NCBI GenBank assembly: GCA_036380715.1
Contig: DASVEF010000157.1
Coordinates: 1 to 64,000, forward strand
DNA length: 64,000 nt
Direction of reading: 5' to 3'
Source: UBA5704 sp036380715
Lineage (GTDB): Bacteria > Acidobacteriota > Thermoanaerobaculia > Multivoradales > UBA5704
Position numbers and translations under genes: made by a program. The first letter of the stretch is position 1, and each line of letters begins with the position of its first letter. The notes under the pieces were generated by a model, which saw only the letters and a program-made list of their open reading frames with translations, made no database searches and had not been told where the DNA came from. This document shows positions 1 through 6,535 of the stretch, piece by piece.

Positions 1-64
1 CCGCCGTGACCTCGTGAGCCGCTCGCGGGAGCTTGCGGACACCCGAAGAGTCAGCGGGCCCCTC

Positions 65-1753
65 TCAACTGTGGAACGCGGCTTCCCGGGTGGCCTGCTG
101 GATGGCCTCTTCCAGGACCTGGAGGTTGACGGGCTTGGTGAGGTGCTTGTGAAAGCCGGCTTCGCGGCTCTTGCGGATGTCCTCTTCCATGCCGTAGCCG
201 GAGAGGGCGATGCCGGGGACGGGGTGACGGCGGGACAGCTCGCGCATCAGGTCGTAGCCGTTGCCGTCCGGCAGGCCGAGATCGCTGATCACCAGGTCGA
301 TGCGTCCGTTGAGCGGGTTGCTCGCTCCATCCCGAGAGAGGGCCACGTCGAGCGCCTGCGCCACGTTGAAGGCCACCGCGACCTCATGTCCGCACATCTT
401 CAGAAGGTCGGCCATGGCCAGGGCGGTGTCGACATGGTCTTCCACCAGGAGGATGTGCAACGGCCGGCCGGCTTCCGCTGCGGCCCGGGTCAATTCGGCG
501 GGTTGGCTCGGCTGGGCCTCTCGCGGCGCCTGCCGGACCGGCAGGCGGACGGTGAAGGCGGCGCCCTGGTCCCTGCCGGCGCTGCTCACGGTGATCTCTC
601 CGCCGTGGAGCTCGACGATGGCGCGGCTGATGGCGAGCCCCAGGCCGAGCCCGGACTGCCGCGCGGCGCCCGTCTCCCCCTGCTCGAAGGCGTCGAAGAT
701 GCGGGGGAGCAGCTCCGCCTGAATTCCGACGCCGGTGTCGGAGATTTCGACGGCGAGCCGCGAAGGGCCCTCTTCGTGCCAGGAGCGGACGCTGATGCTC
801 CCCCCTGGCGGAGTGAACTTGACCGCGTTGTTGAACAGGTTCCAGAAGACCTGCGTGAGGCGGGAAGGGTCCGCCCAGAGGAGGTGGTCCCCAGCCGCGA
901 GGTCGACGGTCACGGCCAGGTCTTCGGCGGCCAGCCGCTCGCCGCAACAGGTCTGGATCGCGTGGTCCAGCACCTGCCGCAGGTCGGTCTCCTTGCGCTG
1001 CAGCTCGAGCTTGCCGCGGGTGACGCGGGTGAGGTCGAGAAGGTCGTCGATGAGGCGCGCCTCGAGCTCGATGTTGCGCCGGATCATCGCGAGGTCCTGC
1101 TGCAGCTTGGCGGGGAGCTTCCCGGTCTTCTCCAGGCTGGAGACCACGGCGAGAACAGGGGTCAGGGGGGTGCGCAGCTCGTGGCTGAGGGTGGCCAGAA
1201 AGCGGTCCTTCGCCTTGTTCATGGCCTCGGCGGCGACCCAGGCCTGCCGGAGCTCGCGCTCGCGCTTCTGGTCCGTCAGGTCGGTGACGAGGAGGCAGAG
1301 GACCGGTTCCTCGTCCTCGAGCAGCGGCAGAGAGGCGAGGGAGAGATAGACCGGGGTCGAAGTCCCGTCGGCGGCGATCAGCTCGGCCTGCTGCTCCCCC
1401 GCCCCTTCCGCGAGCAGAGCGTCGAAGAGGTCCGCCGGGCTGAAGTACGGCCGCGCGGCCGATCCGATGATGCGTTCCAGCGGCGTCCGGACCAGGCCGG
1501 CGAAGGCGGCGTTGCAGTAGAGCACGTAGCCCCTGGCGGACAGGGTGACCGCCCCCTGGCGCATCCCCTCGATCATCAGGCGGTAGGGGCGGTCCGCGCT
1601 CTTCAGCGTGTACACCTTCTCGCCGTGCTTGCCGAGGATCACCAGGGCGTCCACCTCGTCATGGCGGATCGCGCGCAGGGTCTCCTCCGCTTCGTGAAGT
1701 CGAGAGCGGAGCTCTTCCATCTCCGCCGGCTGCTCGTCCAACCGTTCGACCAT
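65..1753 (-). CDS. Hybrid PAS-histidine kinase-response regulator, Kai-associated
   Basis: A 562-residue cytoplasmic hybrid sensor kinase, probably the output or partner kinase of the adjacent Kai proteins. A PAS-like domain lies at about residues 50-160. The dimerisation/phosphoacceptor motif SHELRTP has its histidine at about 191. The N box (NLFNNAVKF) starts at about 305, the ATP-lid motifs DTGVGI and GLGLGL lie at about 339-372, and a C-terminal receiver domain covers about 432-555 with acidic ED at 438-439, phosphoacceptor D491 and lysine K540. No membrane segment is visible. It is last in the kai operon, 10 bp after the third kaiB, and its start has a good ribosome site (AGGAAGAG). Hybrid kinases are known neighbours of kaiC2-type genes; its signalling to KaiC is inference. 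Confidence 0.88.
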   Translation of the reverse strand: MVERLDEQPAEMEELRSRLHEAEETLRAIRHDEVDALVILGKHGEKVYTLKSADRPYRLMIEGMRQGAVTLSARGYVLYCNAAFAGLVRTPLERIIGSAARPYFSPADLFDALLAEGAGEQQAELIAADGTSTPVYLSLASLPLLEDEEPVLCLLVTDLTDQKRERELRQAWVAAEAMNKAKDRFLATLSHELRTPLTPVLAVVSSLEKTGKLPAKLQQDLAMIRRNIELEARLIDDLLDLTRVTRGKLELQRKETDLRQVLDHAIQTCCGERLAAEDLAVTVDLAAGDHLLWADPSRLTQVFWNLFNNAVKFTPPGGSISVRSWHEEGPSRLAVEISDTGVGIQAELLPRIFDAFEQGETGAARQSGLGLGLAISRAIVELHGGEITVSSAGRDQGAAFTVRLPVRQAPREAQPSQPAELTRAAAEAGRPLHILLVEDHVDTALAMADLLKMCGHEVAVAFNVAQALDVALSRDGASNPLNGRIDLVISDLGLPDGNGYDLMRELSRRHPVPGIALSGYGMEEDIRKSREAGFHKHLTKPVNLQVLEEAIQQATREAAFHS

Positions 1754-1763
1754 CGGCTCTTCC

Positions 1764-2072
1764 TCAGCTCAGGGATTCCAGGTTCAGGCCGCTCGCCAGG
1801 CGCTCGGGGTCGCAGACGTCGCCCACCAGCCGGCGCAGCGGGAGAGGCAGCTTCCGGATCAGCGTCGGCGTGGCGAGGACGCGGTCTTCCTCGGCCAGCT
1901 CCGGCTGCTGGTGGACGTCGATGACCTCCAGATCGTATCGACCCCGCAGGTGCTCCTCGCAGAACGCCTTGAGGCTGGCGATGGCGCGCTGGGAGATCGG
2001 CGACGCCCCGGTGACATAGAGAAGCAGGAAAACCTGAGCTCCTTCCATCACCTGTGCAGGGGCGGCGGCCAT
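1764..2072 (-). CDS. kaiB: KaiB-family protein, divergent third paralogue
   Basis: A 102-residue thioredoxin-like KaiB homologue. It has the KaiB core (LLLYVTGASP, then ATPTLIRKLPLPLRRLVGD) and keeps the Gly-Asp pair that in cyanobacterial KaiB controls fold switching. The sequence around it (VGDVCDPERLASGL) is far from the IGDLS version in the two paralogues upstream. KaiB binds the CI ring of KaiC in the known systems. It follows kaiB copy 2 with only 2 bp between the genes and precedes the hybrid kinase by 10 bp, so co-transcription is likely. It may bind a partner other than KaiC, for example the kinase; that is speculation. Confidence 0.85.
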   Translation of the reverse strand: MAAAPAQVMEGAQVFLLLYVTGASPISQRAIASLKAFCEEHLRGRYDLEVIDVHQQPELAEEDRVLATPTLIRKLPLPLRRLVGDVCDPERLASGLNLESLS

Positions 2073-2074
2073 GG

Positions 2075-2410
2075 TCAGCTCCTGGGACGGATCTCCAGCC
2101 CCACCAGCACGCGCTCGGAGCTCGAAAGGTCGCCGATGATCTTGCGGATCGGCTGCGGAAGCCTGCGCACCAGGGTAGGGATGGCCAGGATCTGGTCGCT
2201 GCGCGCCAGCCGGGGGTTCTCGACCAGGTCGATCACCTCGATCCGGTACTGTCCGGCGAGGTGCTCGTCGCAGAAGCGCCTCAGGTTCCTCAGGGCCGCG
2301 AGGGATTTCGGGGTCTGGCCGGCCACGTAGAGGCGCAGGTCCCAGAATTCGCCCTCGACCGGCGGCGCGACGAAATAGGTGGCGGGCGTCTTGGCTTCAT
2401 CCTGGGACAT
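2075..2410 (-). CDS. kaiB: KaiB-family protein, second paralogue
   Basis: A 111-residue KaiB. The KaiB fold starts at FWDLRLYVAGQTPKS and runs through ILAIPTLVRRLPQPIRKIIGDLS, with the fold-switch Gly-Asp retained. By hand count about 72 of 91 core residues match the first copy (2506-2802), which points to a tandem duplication. It carries about 20 extra residues before the fold. I chose the ATG at 2410, which has a GAGAAG-like ribosome site; an in-frame ATG at 2434 would add eight residues but has no visible ribosome site. It sits between the other two kaiB genes in the same operon. Confidence 0.88.
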   Translation of the reverse strand: MSQDEAKTPATYFVAPPVEGEFWDLRLYVAGQTPKSLAALRNLRRFCDEHLAGQYRIEVIDLVENPRLARSDQILAIPTLVRRLPQPIRKIIGDLSSSERVLVGLEIRPRS

Positions 2411-2505
2411 CGGAAGTCTTCTCTGCTGGGCCATGCGGACGGGTGAGCGCCGGTCTTTTCAGAGCCGCCGTGAGATCAGTATAACCGAGAGCCGGCGCAA
2501 GACGC

Positions 2506-2802
2506 TCAGCTCCGGATCTGGACGTCGAGCCCCACCAGCACCCGCTCCTTGTTCGAGAGGTCGCCGATGATCTTGCGGATCGGCTCGGGAAAGCGCCGCA
2601 CCAGGGTCGGAATGGCGAGGATCTGGTCGCTGCGCGCGAGCTGCGGGTTCTGCACCAGGTCGATCACCTCGATGCGGTAGCAACCGGCCATGTGCTCGTC
2701 GCAGAGCTTCTTCAGATTGCTCAGCGCGGTCACCGACTTCGGCGTCTGGCCGGCCACGTAGAGCTTCAGGTCCCAGAACTCATTGCTGTCACTCTCGCTC
2801 AT
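2506..2802 (-). CDS. kaiB: KaiB-family protein, first paralogue
   Basis: A 98-residue KaiB, close to the normal family length. It begins MSESDSNEFWDLKLYVAG and contains the conserved LAIPTLVRRFPEPIRKIIGDLSNKERVL region (given here as two parts of one stretch, about residues 62-89). The Gly-Asp pair is present. It lies 41 bp downstream of kaiC on the same strand, the usual order for kaiC/kaiB pairs, so it is the best candidate for the KaiC partner. A much longer reading frame through it is only an antisense-free extension that overlaps kaiC in another frame and is not real. Confidence 0.9.
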   Translation of the reverse strand: MSESDSNEFWDLKLYVAGQTPKSVTALSNLKKLCDEHMAGCYRIEVIDLVQNPQLARSDQILAIPTLVRRFPEPIRKIIGDLSNKERVLVGLDVQIRS

Positions 2803-2843
2803 ACCGGGCCTTCCTTCCGCTGCGCGGCCTCTGTTGAAGTGGA

Positions 2844-4532
2844 CTACGTCACCCTGCGGGTCCTGGCCATGTCCGCGCGGTCCTCGGTCAGCCGCTCTTC
2901 CCTGTCCTTCGACTGCTCGAGCCGCCGCTGCGCCTCTTCCTGCTCGGCCTCGAACTCCAGCCGCAGGGCGGCGATCCGGGCCTCCAGCGCCTCGCGCTTG
3001 CGCTCCAGCTCGCGGCGCTGGCGCTCGACCTCCTGCTGGCGGGCCACGGACGCGGCGCGCTCCTGCGCCTCCTGGGCCGCGCGCGCCGCCCCGGTCAGCG
3101 CGCCGTCCGGGCCGAGGTAGACGTCGACGAGCCGGATTCCCTCGTCGGAGAGCTGGAGCTCGCGGACCTGGTTCGAATGCGCCATGCCGCGCGCCTTGAT
3201 GACGCTGAGCAGCCGGTTGCGCTCGCCGTTGTGCTCCACCTCGCGCAGCAGCAGCCAGGTGTCCATGATCGACGAGATGCCGACGTCCGTGGTCTCCAGG
3301 TCCAGGCCGTGCGTCAGGCTGTTGAAGATGGCCGTGACCTGCTGCGCCTTGAGGAAGTCGACCAGGCGCATCAGCATGGCCTTGACCTCCTCCTGGTCCC
3401 CCACCGACAGGAAGTTGGTGATCGGATCGACGACCACCACCCGCGGCTGGAAGTCGCGGATCAGCTTGTACATGGTCACCAGGTGCCGCTCCAGGCCGTG
3501 CAGGGTCGGCCGCGTGGCGTGGAAGAGCAGCAGGCCCTGGTCCACCCACGGCTGGAGGTCGATGCCGATCGACCGCATGTTGCGGACGATCTGGCTCATC
3601 GACTCCTCGAAGGCGAAGTAGACGCAGCGCTCGCCGCGCCGGCAGGCCGCGTGCGCGAAATGGGCTCCCAGGCTGCTCTTGCCGGTGCCGGCGCGGCCGG
3701 AGACGAGCACGCTGCTCCCCCGGTAGTAGCCCTTCCCGCCCAGCATCTCGTCGAGCCCGGCCACGCCGGACGAGATCCGCTCGACCGAGGCCCCGTGCGT
3801 CAGGTCCAGGGAGGTGATGGGCAGCACCTCGATGCCCCGCTCGTCGATCAGGAACGGGTATTCGTTGGTGCCGTGGACGCTGCCGCGGTATTTGACCACG
3901 CGCAGGCGGCGGGTGGCGAGCTGGTCGCTGACCCGGTGGTCGAGGAGGATCACGCAGTCGGAGATGTACTCCTCCAGCCCCTGGCGGGTCAGGGCGCCCT
4001 CGCCGCGCTCGCCGGTGACCACCGCCGTGAGCCCCTTCTCCTTGAGCCAGCGGAACAGCCGGCGCAGCTCGGAGCGCAGGATCGCCTCGTTGTCGAGGCC
4101 GCCGAAGAGGACCTCCAGGGTGTCGAGCACGATGCGCCTGGCGCCGATCGAGTCGATGGCGAACCCCAGGCGGATGAACAGCCCTTCGAGGTCGTACTCG
4201 CCGGTCTCCTCGATCTCGCTGCGCTCGACGTGGATGTACTCGACGAGGAGCAGGTTCCGCCGCTCCAGGTCTTCCAGGTCGAAGCCGAGGGAGCGGACGT
4301 TCTGGGCCAGCTCCTCGGGGCTCTCTTCGAAGGTGACGAAGACGCCCGGCTCGCCGTGCTCGACGGCGCCGCGGACGAGGAATTCCATGGCCATCAGGGT
4401 CTTGCCGCAGCCGGCGCTGCCGCAGACCAGGGTGGGACGGCCGGCGGGGAACCCGCCGGCGGTGATCTCGTCGAGCCCGGCGATGCCGGTGGAGGCCTTC
4501 TGGATTCCCTGGAGAGGAGGGGATTCGATCAT
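2844..4532 (-). CDS. kaiC: KaiC-type double-domain ATPase/autokinase with C-terminal coiled coil
   Basis: A 562-residue KaiC. CI domain: Walker A GSAGCGKT at 38-45, catalytic EE at 69-70, Walker B IVLDTLE at 134-140. CII domain: Walker A GRAGTGKS at 279-286, EE at 309-310. Aligning to cyanobacterial KaiC places the autophosphorylation pair at S420-S421 (GISSIMDT), i.e. Ser-Ser rather than Ser-Thr, a feature of the KaiC2 group. About 85 residues from 478 to the end are charged and heptad-like, predicting a coiled coil; there is no kaiA nearby. I chose ATG 4532 (GAAGGA ribosome site about 10 nt upstream); an in-frame ATG at 4583 would add 17 low-complexity residues. It is followed by three kaiB genes and a hybrid kinase. 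Confidence 0.93.
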   Translation of the reverse strand: MIESPPLQGIQKASTGIAGLDEITAGGFPAGRPTLVCGSAGCGKTLMAMEFLVRGAVEHGEPGVFVTFEESPEELAQNVRSLGFDLEDLERRNLLLVEYIHVERSEIEETGEYDLEGLFIRLGFAIDSIGARRIVLDTLEVLFGGLDNEAILRSELRRLFRWLKEKGLTAVVTGERGEGALTRQGLEEYISDCVILLDHRVSDQLATRRLRVVKYRGSVHGTNEYPFLIDERGIEVLPITSLDLTHGASVERISSGVAGLDEMLGGKGYYRGSSVLVSGRAGTGKSSLGAHFAHAACRRGERCVYFAFEESMSQIVRNMRSIGIDLQPWVDQGLLLFHATRPTLHGLERHLVTMYKLIRDFQPRVVVVDPITNFLSVGDQEEVKAMLMRLVDFLKAQQVTAIFNSLTHGLDLETTDVGISSIMDTWLLLREVEHNGERNRLLSVIKARGMAHSNQVRELQLSDEGIRLVDVYLGPDGALTGAARAAQEAQERAASVARQQEVERQRRELERKREALEARIAALRLEFEAEQEEAQRRLEQSKDREERLTEDRADMARTRRVT

Positions 4533-4651
4533 CGCTGCTGGTGTCCTTCGTGAGTCGGCAGGCTCCGCCGGCGCGCGCATCACGCCGGGGCATCATCTCC
4601 GGAGCCCTCCCAGGTTCGACCGGCGAGTATGCCACAGCGTTCCCTGCTGCG

Positions 4652-4867
4652 CTACACCCCGGAGCCCTGCATGCCGTTCCACTCCTTCAGGGCCTCTTCG
4701 AAGCCGGAGAGCTGGGCGCTCTTCCTGCCGCAGGACCTGCATTCGAACCAGAAGAGGGTCGGGCCGCTGCCGACCTGGACGTTGGCGGCCGGGGGGATCG
4801 AGCAGACGGCGCAGAGCCGGATGGGGCGGCCCGGCGTCTGCGACGCGGAGCGGTCTCGAGGCTCCAG
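4652..4867 (-). CDS. Small double-CxxC (zinc-ribbon-like) protein, probable CTG start
   Basis: A 71-residue reading frame with no ATG or GTG. It contains CAVC at about 19-22 and CRSCG at about 43-47, spaced as in a zinc ribbon, followed by GFEEALKEWNGM, which resembles the ending of Lar-like/phage zinc-finger proteins (EA...WN). The only plausible start is CTG at 4867, about 8 nt after GGAAAGAGG, a good ribosome site; the frame is closed further upstream. An AT-rich stretch with a possible -10 (GATAAT) lies just upstream at about 4910-4918. It is 119 bp upstream of kaiC on the same strand and may be the first gene of that operon. Function unknown; the start is uncertain. Confidence 0.6.
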   Translation of the reverse strand: MEPRDRSASQTPGRPIRLCAVCSIPPAANVQVGSGPTLFWFECRSCGRKSAQLSGFEEALKEWNGMQGSGV

Positions 4868-4904
4868 AAAAGCACCTCTTTCCGGGTCAGGTCTCGTCGA
4901 AAGG

Positions 4905-4932
4905 CTCTTTTAAATTATCACAATTTCTCTAG
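4905..4932 (-). promoter_or_regulatory. AT-rich putative promoter upstream of the small CxxC gene
   Basis: This is the only clearly AT-rich patch in this part of the genome. On the minus strand it reads TTGTGATAATTTAAAAGAGCC-like sequence with a GATAAT that could serve as a -10 box. No convincing -35 could be fixed. It would drive the small CxxC gene and possibly the kai operon. Confidence 0.35.
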
Positions 4933-4944
4933 GGGCGCAGCAGG

Positions 4945-5050
4945 CCCTCACCCCCGGCCCCTCTCCCGCGAGCGGGAGAGGGGAGACAGCTTCCTACCCC
5001 TTCTTTCTCCCCCTCTCCCGGTGCCGGGAGAGGGGGCCGGGGGGTGAGGG
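4945..5050. repeat. Inverted pair of REP-like palindromes
   Basis: Two copies of a roughly 43-bp element beginning CCCTCACCCCCGGCCCC and containing a CTCTCCC...GGGAGAG palindrome lie head to head at 4945-4985 and about 5008-5050. They are 20-odd bp apart and could fold into one long hairpin or act as a bidirectional terminator. Related copies occur at 6285-6330, 6454-6499 and 15836-15891. The right copy encodes the last residues of the neighbouring nucleotidyltransferase gene. Confidence 0.8.
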
Positions 5051-6247
5051 CTTCAGGCGCAGCCGCACGGTCCGCGCTCCGTAGATCCCCAGCCGGAAGA
5101 GGAGGTCGAAGGGGCGGGCGAGGCGCCGGCCGAGGTAGCCCAGGGGGTGGCGCGGCCGGCCGTAGATGGCGTCGACCTGCGCGCGGGTGAGGAAGAGGGC
5201 GCCGAGGACGGAGCGGGCGAGCCGGACGGCCGCGGGGCGGTCGCTCGGCTGCGGCTGGAAGAAGCCGAGGCGGAGCGCGGCGGCATAGCCGCCGTCCAGC
5301 CGGCCGGCGAGGATGTGGCGCAGCAGCACGGCCTCGCCGGACGCGGAGCCGGCGTCCGCGGCGAGCAGGTCGGCGCCCGCCGCCAGGGCGGCGCAGAGCC
5401 GGCGGACCGCCTCGGCCTCGGCCGGCGAGACGTCCCGCGCCACCAGGCCCGCAGCACGGCGGAAGGCTTCATCCTCCTCGTGGAACCCGAGGTCGGTCAG
5501 GTCGGCCACCATCTTGAGCAGGGAGTAGGAGTCGGGCCACCAGCCGTGCTGGCCGATCCCGTGCACCAGGATGTGCGCCGCCTGGACCTCCGGGACGGGG
5601 ACGGCGCAGCGCCCCGGCAGGCCGGGAGCGGGGAGGAGCAGGCCCCCGCGCTCCAGCGTCCCGGCCGTGGCCGACGCGCCGCCGTCCGGCCGCACGCCGA
5701 GGACGCGCCGGTGGACCTCCACGACGCCGCCCGCCGGGTGGACGATCGCCGGGAGCTGGTGCTCCGACTCCGGCAGCCCGGAGGAGCGGTAGCCGCGGGC
5801 GAGCAGGGCCTCCTGCAGCTCGGCGGCGCGGTCCGCCGGAGCCAGGACGTCGAGGTCGCACACCGTGCGCGTCCCCAGGATCCGCACCCCCGAGGCGTCG
5901 AGCGCCGCGAACTTCAGGAGGACCAGGGGGATGCCCAGCGGCGCCGCGGCCCCGGCGACCTCCTGGGCCAGAGCCGAGACGCGCATCCCCAGGGCCGCGG
6001 CCCTGGCCTGGTCGCGCTGGAAGACGGCCGCAACCTCTTCGCCCAGCTCAGCGGCGAGCCTCGCCCGCCCCTGGCGGCTGGCCACCCGCGCCGACACCTC
6101 GAACTGCCGCGCCGCCGCCAGCGCCGCCAGCGGCTCGACCGGATCCGGGAACGGAGCCCCGGGCGGGCCGAAGGCGCGCAGCAGCATCCACCGCACCTCG
6201 GGCGGAGCCACCACGCGCGGCGGGCGGAAACGGATGGGACGGGGCAT
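4994..6247 (-). CDS. Nucleotidyltransferase-fold protein (NTP_transf_5-like)
   Basis: A 417-residue protein of the uncharacterised nucleotidyltransferase family often found with polysaccharide clusters. Visible hallmarks are LLKFAALDASG at about 105-115, the acidic pair CDLDVLAP at about 128-135 and EVHRRVLG at about 180, matching the family pattern LKG-DxD-E/HxR, although Lys-Gly is Lys-Phe here. HxxxGIGQHGWWPDSYSLLKMVADL at about 230-254 is also family-like. The last 17 or so residues (PSPPGPLSRHRERGRKKG) are translation of the REP-like repeat, so the original stop was probably lost. Substrate unknown. Confidence 0.72.
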   Translation of the reverse strand: MPRPIRFRPPRVVAPPEVRWMLLRAFGPPGAPFPDPVEPLAALAAARQFEVSARVASRQGRARLAAELGEEVAAVFQRDQARAAALGMRVSALAQEVAGAAAPLGIPLVLLKFAALDASGVRILGTRTVCDLDVLAPADRAAELQEALLARGYRSSGLPESEHQLPAIVHPAGGVVEVHRRVLGVRPDGGASATAGTLERGGLLLPAPGLPGRCAVPVPEVQAAHILVHGIGQHGWWPDSYSLLKMVADLTDLGFHEEDEAFRRAAGLVARDVSPAEAEAVRRLCAALAAGADLLAADAGSASGEAVLLRHILAGRLDGGYAAALRLGFFQPQPSDRPAAVRLARSVLGALFLTRAQVDAIYGRPRHPLGYLGRRLARPFDLLFRLGIYGARTVRLRLKPSPPGPLSRHRERGRKKG

Positions 6248-6284
6248 TACCCAGGAGGATACCGGAAGAGGCCCCCTCCCCGGA

Positions 6285-6499
6285 CCCTCACCCCCCGGCC
6301 CCCTCTCCCGTCACCGGGAGAGGGGGAGGAAATCCTGAGGCTGTTCCGACGTCATCCTGAGCGCAGCGAAGGATCTCGGGGATGGAGGCTCCGAATCCCC
6401 CGCCCAGATCCTTTGCTGCGCTCAGGATGACTCTGGGGGATGGTGCTTTTCTCCCCCCCCCTCTCCCGGTGACGGGAGAGGGGGCCGGGGGGTGAGGGC
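6285..6499. repeat. Nested double palindrome made of two repeat families
   Basis: Outer arms 6285-6330 and 6454-6499 are near-identical inverted copies of the REP-like element. Inner arms 6352-6376 and 6406-6430 are inverted copies of a second 25-bp repeat (TCATCCTGAGCGCAGCGAAG plus GATCT) that match at 24 of 25 positions. The loop is 29 bp. The block fills most of the 288-bp gap between two divergently oriented genes and could fold into a large cruciform. No gene is seen in the gap. Confidence 0.85.
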
Positions 6500-6535
6500 T
6501 CGGGCGCGGGGCCGTCCTGCTACCATCTCTCCATC

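Noticed and set aside
1..64. Terminator or further gene after the hybrid kinase
   Set aside because: Too little sequence and no convincing hairpin with a T run.
3177..4553. 458-residue plus-strand frame opposite kaiC
   Set aside because: Antisense shadow of the well-supported kaiC, typical of high-GC third-position bias.
2506..4635. A 709-residue open frame running through kaiB copy 1 and across kaiC
   Set aside because: Only its last 98 residues are real (KaiB); the rest is an Arg/Pro-rich shadow of kaiC in another frame on the same strand.
4629..4913. 94-residue plus-strand frame upstream of kaiC
   Set aside because: No ribosome site or recognisable motif; the opposite strand carries the CxxC frame with a better ribosome site.
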